From Nocardioides gilvus (GTDB lineage Bacteria > Actinomycetota > Actinomycetes > Propionibacteriales > Nocardioidaceae), in the NCBI RefSeq assembly GCF_003194605.1, contig NZ_QHKY01000001.1, forward strand, positions 930,001 to 994,000: a DNA stretch of 64,000 nucleotides, written 5' to 3'. Positions within the stretch are counted from its first letter, which is position 1; each line of letters starts with the position of its first letter. The translations under genes were made by a program, and so were the position numbers. The notes beneath the pieces are model-generated. The model was not told the origin of the DNA and made no database searches. It saw only the letters and a program-made list of their open reading frames with translations. Shown piece by piece: positions 60,277 to 64,000 of the stretch.

Positions 60277-60573
60277 TCAGACCGCGATCTGGACCTCGGC
60301 CACCGAACCGATGGCGGCGTGGACCTTGCGGTCGACCGGCTCGGCCTTGGGAGCCAGGGCGCGCAGCGTCCAGACACCCTCACCGGCGAAGAAGCGGAAG
60401 TGGCCGGTCGCGGAGACAGGCACCTCGGCGGTGAACTCGCCGGACTTGTCGAGCAGACGCACGAAGCCGGTCGAGATCGGCTCGCCGTCGCGGGTCACCT
60501 GGCCCTGGATCACGGCCTCCTTGGCGACGTTGACGCCGTCGAGCGACAGGCCGCCTTCAACTGCGCCGCACAT
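60277..60573 (-). CDS. sseC: DUF1416 protein (SseC type)
   Basis: This 98-residue protein of the DUF1416 family begins MCGAVEGGLSLDGVNVAKEA and continues with VIQGQVTRDGEPISTGFVRL and FRFFAGEGVWTLRALAPKAE, a carboxypeptidase-regulatory-like beta-sandwich. Mycobacterial SseC proteins lie immediately downstream of thiosulfate sulfurtransferase genes in the same order. ATG at 60573 shares one base with the rhodanese stop, so the two are made together. Role in sulfur metabolism is inferred from this tight linkage; activity is unknown. Confidence 0.88.
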   Translation of the reverse strand: MCGAVEGGLSLDGVNVAKEAVIQGQVTRDGEPISTGFVRLLDKSGEFTAEVPVSATGHFRFFAGEGVWTLRALAPKAEPVDRKVHAAIGSVAEVQIAV

Positions 60574-61436
60574 CAGGCGCCCTGCCCGTCTGCCTGGCCG
60601 GGCTCGTCGCCGAGGGCAACCGGAACGCCGACGAGAGAGCCGTACTCGGTCCACGAACCGTCGTAGTTCTTGACGTTCTCGAAGCCCAGCAGCTCCTGCA
60701 GCACGAACCAGGTCAGCGACGAACGCTCACCGATGCGGCACAGCGCGATGGTGTCCTTGGAGTCGTCGATGCCGACCTCGTCGTAGAGCTTGCGCAGGTC
60801 CTCGTCGGACTTGAAGGTGCCGTCGTCGTTGGCGTTCTTGCTCCACGGCACGTTCAGCGACGTGGGGATGTGACCGGCGCGCTGCGACTGCTCCTGCGGC
60901 AGGTGGGCCGGGGCCAGCAGACGGCCGGCGAACTCGTCGGGGCTGCGTACGTCGATCAGGTTCTGGACGCCGATCGCCTCGACGACCTCGTCGCGGAAGG
61001 CGCGGATCGAGTGGTCCTGCTCGGTGGCGGTGTAGGACGTCTCCACGCGGGTCGGGAGCTCCTTGGTCAGCTCGCGGGCGTCGAGCTCCCACTTCTTGCG
61101 GCCACCGTCCATGAGCTTGACGTTCTTGTGGCCGTAGAGCGTGAAGTACCAGTAGGCGTAGGCCGCGAACCAGTTGTTGTTGCCGCCGTAGAGGACAACC
61201 AGGTCATCGTTGGAGACGCCACGCGAGGAGAGGAGCTTCTCGAACTGCTCCTTGTTGACGAAGTCGCGACGGACCTGGTCCTGGAGGTCCTGGGTCCAGT
61301 CGAGCTTGATCGCGGTCGGGATGTGGCCCTTGTCGTAGGCGGCGGTGTCTTCGTCGACCTCGATCAGGACGATGCCGTCGGCGCCGAGGTTGTCCTCGAC
61401 CCACTGGACGCTGACGAGGGAGTCTTCGCGGCTCAT
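60573..61436 (-). CDS. Thiosulfate sulfurtransferase (two-domain rhodanese, CysA2/SseA-like)
   Basis: This 287-residue tandem rhodanese has a first domain with IVLIEVDEDTAAYDKGHIPT lacking the catalytic Cys (LVVLYGGNNNWFAAY) and a second domain with the active loop ALCRIGERSS (Cys in C-R-x-G-x-R). These are typical for thiosulfate sulfurtransferases. It transfers sulfane sulfur from thiosulfate to cyanide or a thiol acceptor. ATG at 61436 is the family start; the frame is open upstream without similarity. It lies downstream of a DUF4395 gene with a 76-nt gap and is coupled to sseC. Confidence 0.93.
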   Translation of the reverse strand: MSREDSLVSVQWVEDNLGADGIVLIEVDEDTAAYDKGHIPTAIKLDWTQDLQDQVRRDFVNKEQFEKLLSSRGVSNDDLVVLYGGNNNWFAAYAYWYFTLYGHKNVKLMDGGRKKWELDARELTKELPTRVETSYTATEQDHSIRAFRDEVVEAIGVQNLIDVRSPDEFAGRLLAPAHLPQEQSQRAGHIPTSLNVPWSKNANDDGTFKSDEDLRKLYDEVGIDDSKDTIALCRIGERSSLTWFVLQELLGFENVKNYDGSWTEYGSLVGVPVALGDEPGQADGQGA

Positions 61437-61512
61437 GGCTGGTGTGTCTCTCTTTCGGTGGTGTGGTGGTGCTTGCAGTCTGGAGGTGGGTGGGTGAGGC
61501 AGGTGGGGCGTC

Positions 61513-62004
61513 TCAGTGCCCGGTGGCCCGGCGCAGCAGGAGGTACATCTCGCAGCCCAGGCAGAAGGCGAAGACCGCGTTGAGCAGGGCCGCCGCCAGG
61601 GCGAAGCCGACCGCGACCAGGGCGACCAACTCGGCGCCGGCAAGGAAGGCGACCAGGCCGACGACCGCGAAGGTCAGGCCGACCGCCTGGGCGAACCGCG
61701 GCGGCGCCGGGTCCTCGAGATGCGCGGGGGCGGCGAGGCGGGGGCGTACGACCGTGCGGAAGAGCCAGGCGTACGGGGTGCGGGCGACGCCGAACGCTGC
61801 GCCGGCCGCGAAGAGCACCGTCTGCACGGCGAGCAGGACCACCGCGAAGGTGCTCGGTGCGGTGGCGAGCACTGCCGCCAGCACGAGCGTGGTGATGGCC
61901 GCGCCGAACTGCGGGCCGCGGGGGTCGATCTGCAGGCCGGGCTGCGGCTGGGTCTCGACGCCGGGCTTTGCCTGGTGGCCGGTCTGGGTCTGGGTGGAAC
62001 TCAT
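61513..62004 (-). CDS. DUF4395 membrane protein with CxxC
   Basis: This 163-residue protein has four hydrophobic segments (about residues 36-55, 58-75, 105-125 and 128-150). Its C-terminal FAFCLGCEMYLLLRR holds the CxxC typical of DUF4395. The family usually neighbours rhodanese or thioredoxin genes and may carry electrons or sulfur across the membrane. ATG at 62004 is used; the open frame extends far upstream without similarity. Its neighbours here are a rhodanese downstream and a membrane-anchored thioredoxin upstream. Confidence 0.85.
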   Translation of the reverse strand: MSSTQTQTGHQAKPGVETQPQPGLQIDPRGPQFGAAITTLVLAAVLATAPSTFAVVLLAVQTVLFAAGAAFGVARTPYAWLFRTVVRPRLAAPAHLEDPAPPRFAQAVGLTFAVVGLVAFLAGAELVALVAVGFALAAALLNAVFAFCLGCEMYLLLRRATGH

Positions 62005-62432
62005 GTTCTGCGTCCTGCGTCCTGAGTCGGAGGGATCAGCGCTTCGTGATCGCTGCTCGCTGCCCGCGGGCGACGTCGGGTCGCAGCGCGGCGGAGGGCC
62101 GGTCCAGCCATCGGGCCCGGCGAGCCGGGGCACAAATGGGTGGCGTCAGCCTCAGGACATTCGACAGAGGGAGGAGCGCACGCGGCAGTGATCCACTGCG
62201 CGTCGCTTCGTCAACCAAGTCGAACTCATGGAGTCGAGATTAGGGGCGGTCCGCGACCTCGGCCAATCGGCGTCTCACGATGTGGTCAGGCGTTCCAATC
62301 AGTGAGATGGCACCGCAGGTCGACCAGGCCGCGCGCCGCCGACGACCACCACGTCGGAGACTCGACACATCAAGCGCCTCAGTGCCGCTCAACGTCACGC
62401 TTCCACTCCCGAGTCTCCGACGTGGTGGCTAC
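62005..62432. other. 428-nt gene-free region between DUF4395 and thioredoxin genes
   Basis: No convincing coding sequence is seen; the open frames lack start signals and similarity. The left part should hold the promoter of the DUF4395-rhodanese-sseC operon. The right part contains the 19-bp perfect inverted repeat listed separately. Confidence 0.55.
62346..62428. repeat. Perfect 19-bp inverted repeat with 45-nt spacer
   Basis: CCACCACGTCGGAGACTCG at 62346-62364 is exactly mirrored by CGAGTCTCCGACGTGGTGG at 62410-62428. AAGCG and CGCTT inside the spacer can extend the structure. It lies 4 nt beyond the thioredoxin stop (minus strand), so it may be its terminator; the long loop and perfect match also fit a small mobile or cruciform element. 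Confidence 0.75.
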
Positions 62433-62921
62433 TCATTCGATGAGCGCGAGCGCCGCCAACACCTGTTGCTTGGTGGGCGCCCCGGTCGCCCGGGTGACCT
62501 CGCGCCCGGACGCGTCGAGCACGAGCGTGGTCGGGGTGCGCATCACGTTGACCCGACGTACGAGCTCCAGCTGCGACTCGGCGTCGACCTCGACGTGCGC
62601 CACGCCGGGAACGACCGCGGTGACCTCCTCGAGGACGCGCCGGGTCGCGCGGCAGGGAGCGCAGAACGCACTGGAGAACTGCAGGAAGGTGGCCCGCTCG
62701 CCGAGCTGGTCGGCGTACGCGGTGCCGGCGACCGCCGACTCGGTCGACTTCACACCCCGCTCCTCACTGCTGGCCTGGTCGTTGGACTCCTGAAGGACGG
62801 GTTGCTCCCCGCCGCGCACCCGGTGGGTGCCGCGGAAGCGACCGTCCGTGGCTGCACGCCACAGTCCGAAGGAGACGGCGAGAACCACCGCGACTAGCAA
62901 GACCCATTGTCCTGTTGACAA
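62433..62921 (-). CDS. Membrane-anchored thioredoxin-fold protein
   Basis: This 162-residue protein has one N-terminal hydrophobic segment (WVLLVAVVLAVSFGLW, residues 6-21). After a flexible linker comes a thioredoxin fold with active site FSSAFCAPCRATRRVL (CAPC), HVEVDAESQLELV and the cis-Pro region VMRTPTTLVLD. The orientation of the anchor suggests the domain may be outside, but the short basic stretch after it (RFRGTHRVR) could place it inside. TTG at 62921 is the start, with GAGAGG upstream. It probably supplies reducing power or sulfur-relay function to the DUF4395-rhodanese group. Confidence 0.85.
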   Translation of the reverse strand: MSTGQWVLLVAVVLAVSFGLWRAATDGRFRGTHRVRGGEQPVLQESNDQASSEERGVKSTESAVAGTAYADQLGERATFLQFSSAFCAPCRATRRVLEEVTAVVPGVAHVEVDAESQLELVRRVNVMRTPTTLVLDASGREVTRATGAPTKQQVLAALALIE

Positions 62922-62979
62922 ACCGACGGTTCCTCTCGCAAACGGCGACGTTGCACTCCAAGTGAGCAGCCATACCTCA

Positions 62980-63015
62980 TTTTGGGTGTACTAATTTGGT
63001 GATTCTGACCCAAAA
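62980..63015. promoter_or_regulatory. Inverted repeat in AT-rich promoter region before the TasA-like gene
   Basis: TTTTGGGT (62980-62987) and ACCCAAAA (63008-63015) are exact inverted repeats with a 20-nt spacer in an AT-rich stretch between the divergent thioredoxin and TasA-like genes. It may be an operator. The rest of the 249-nt region (62922-63170) shows no gene. Confidence 0.35.
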
Positions 63016-63170
63016 ACACGATGCCACCTCTACCTTCAAAGAGAAGGACTCCCCTGATCGCTCGCGATCGGAGTGGCCGGAAGTGCCCGTGACCGGGGGG
63101 TCGCGCTCCACCACCTGACGCACCCGCGTCCAGGTCTTGCAGGCATACCCTCACCACTTTAGGACGCATC

Positions 63171-63788
63171 ATGCAGAAGTCCCGCAAAGTTCTCGCGGCC
63201 CTGGCCACACCGGTCGCCGTTGTCGCCGCCGGCGCCATGGTCTACCAGGCCTCGTACGCCGCCTTCACCGGCACCACGAACAACACCGGCAACGAGTGGT
63301 CGACCGGCTCGATCAACCTGACCGACGACGACAACGGCGTCGCCATGTTCCGCGTCTCCAACCTGCTCCCCAACGACACCGCCACCCGCTGCATCGAGGT
63401 CACCGCCAACGCCAGCGTGCCCTCGACCGTGCAGGGTTACACGGTCTCGCCGGACATCACCAACGCCAAGGGCCTCCAGGACCGGATCAAGATCACCATC
63501 CAGGCGGGCAACGGCGGCTCCTTCAGCACCTGCACCGGCTTCACCGCCGTGGGTGCACCCACGGTCACCGCTGCACCGCTGAGCTACCTCATGGCAAACG
63601 TCAACAGCTGGGACACCGCCGCGGGCGAGTGGGCGATCCCCGGCGGACCCACCGCAGCCAAGCGGACCTACCAGATCACCTACTCATTCGACACTGCCGG
63701 CATGACCCAGCAGCAGATCGACGGCCTCCAGGGCGCCAAGGTCGGCGTCGGCCTCCAGTGGGAGATGCGCACCAACGAGGCTCCCTGA
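63171..63788 (+). CDS. TasA/camelysin-like secreted protein (SipW-dependent type)
   Basis: This 205-residue protein has a signal peptide (KVLAALATPVAVVAAGAMVY) followed at once by SYAAFTGTTNNTGNEWSTGS, the pattern of TasA/CalY-type proteins whose leader is cut by the special signal peptidase SipW. The mature part is a beta-rich domain with two Cys residues (RCIEVTANAS, STCTGFTAVG) and LGVGLQWEMRT-like end strands (VGVGLQWEMRTNEAP). TasA proteins form amyloid-like or donor-strand fibres in Bacillus biofilms; assembly here is inferred. ATG at 63171 has AGGA upstream. A strong hairpin and a probable signal-peptidase gene follow. Confidence 0.72.
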   Translation: MQKSRKVLAALATPVAVVAAGAMVYQASYAAFTGTTNNTGNEWSTGSINLTDDDNGVAMFRVSNLLPNDTATRCIEVTANASVPSTVQGYTVSPDITNAKGLQDRIKITIQAGNGGSFSTCTGFTAVGAPTVTAAPLSYLMANVNSWDTAAGEWAIPGGPTAAKRTYQITYSFDTAGMTQQQIDGLQGAKVGVGLQWEMRTNEAP

Positions 63789-63796
63789 TCCTCGTC

Positions 63797-63824
63797 GGGT
63801 GGCGGCCCTCCGGGGCCGCCACCC
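63797..63824 (+). terminator. Strong hairpin between TasA-like gene and signal-peptidase gene
   Basis: GGGTGGCGGCC (63797-63807) pairs perfectly with GGCCGCCACCC (63814-63824) around a 6-nt loop, 9 nt after the TasA-like stop. There is no T-tract. Partial termination here would give much more fibre protein than peptidase. Confidence 0.65.
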
Positions 63825-63887
63825 ACCTGCTCGTCCACCGCGAGCACAGACGTACGTCCAACCCGATCGCGCCGGAAGGTGAGTGAG

Positions 63888-64000
63888 ATGGCTCGGCCCT
63901 CCTCCCAGACGACGCTCGAATGGGCCGAATTCACCGCTGTCATCGGCGCCCGCATCTACCGCGCGATGCTGCTGACCCTCGTCGCCATTGCCTTCGCCCC
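63888..64000 (+). CDS. Probable signal peptidase I (SipW type), N-terminal part (cut by window end)
   Basis: Only 37 residues are visible, starting MARPSSQTTLEWAEFTAVIG then ARIYRAMLLTLVAIAFA, a short cytoplasmic stretch followed by the beginning of a membrane segment. ATG at 63888 has GGAAGG upstream. No catalytic residues are in view. The call rests on the upstream TasA-like gene, since SipW-type peptidases normally sit beside their substrates and have such a membrane anchor; another membrane protein is possible. Confidence 0.45.
   Translation, partial: MARPSSQTTLEWAEFTAVIGARIYRAMLLTLVAIAFA

Overview
The window is high-GC actinobacterial DNA, most like Nocardioidaceae (Nocardioides or a relative). 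This is an inference from gene content: DUF2516 / HBHA-like / XRE synteny, an RmlC-RmlD fusion, DUF1416 beside a thiosulfate sulfurtransferase, DUF1023 hydrolases, and many GTG/TTG starts with 1-4 nt gene overlaps. No tRNA, rRNA or CRISPR array was recognised.

Layout. (1) 1-7.3 kb: tandem DUF4012 membrane proteins, dTDP-L-rhamnose genes (rmlB and an rmlC-rmlD fusion), a mannose-isomerase-like cupin and a membrane-bound UDP-GlcNAc 4,6-dehydratase (PglF/CapD type). (2) 7.4-9.3 kb: a DUF2516 / HBHA-like / XRE-regulator block with a perfect palindrome at the regulator promoter. (3) 9.5-14.7 kb: a sulfate-activation operon (APS-kinase fusion protein, TauE/SafE permease, cysD, cysN). (4) 14.9-20.4 kb: a plus-strand operon for a UDP-2,3-diacetamido-glucuronic acid type sugar (wbpD-wbpE-wbpB-wbpA), followed by a PIG-L deacetylase and an LpxD-like acyltransferase. 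(5) 20.6-26.5 kb: a pile of nested and broken insertion sequences (IS3, IS21, IS30, a second IS3, and a decayed third IS3). (6) 26.6-49.4 kb: a long minus-strand polysaccharide locus. It holds a Pgl-type diacetamido-sugar set (pglE-C-D), an L-FucNAc set (capG, capE, capF) with a WbpL-type initiator, two flippases, two polymerase/ligase-type proteins, several glycosyltransferases, a pyruvyltransferase and an acetyltransferase. (7) 49.5-57 kb: a VanZ protein, a DUF1023 hydrolase, four small secreted proteins sharing a twin-arginine leader, a secreted solenoid-like repeat protein, and metX. (8) 57-64 kb: an orphan histidine kinase, metY, DUF1416 plus rhodanese, DUF4395, a membrane thioredoxin, and a TasA-like secreted protein followed by the start of a probable SipW-type signal peptidase.

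How the parts fit. The core is a cell-surface glycan factory supplying at least four activated sugars: dTDP-rhamnose, UDP-diacetamido-glucuronate, UDP-diacetamido-trideoxyhexose and UDP-L-FucNAc. It has two different lipid-carrier initiating enzymes and duplicated export and polymerisation functions, so two separate polysaccharides (or polysaccharide and glycoprotein) pathways are plausible. Sulfate activation and methionine/sulfur-transfer genes flank it. Base composition falls in roughly 18.1-20.4 and 26.6-30.9 kb, on either side of the IS pile, which suggests imported segments.
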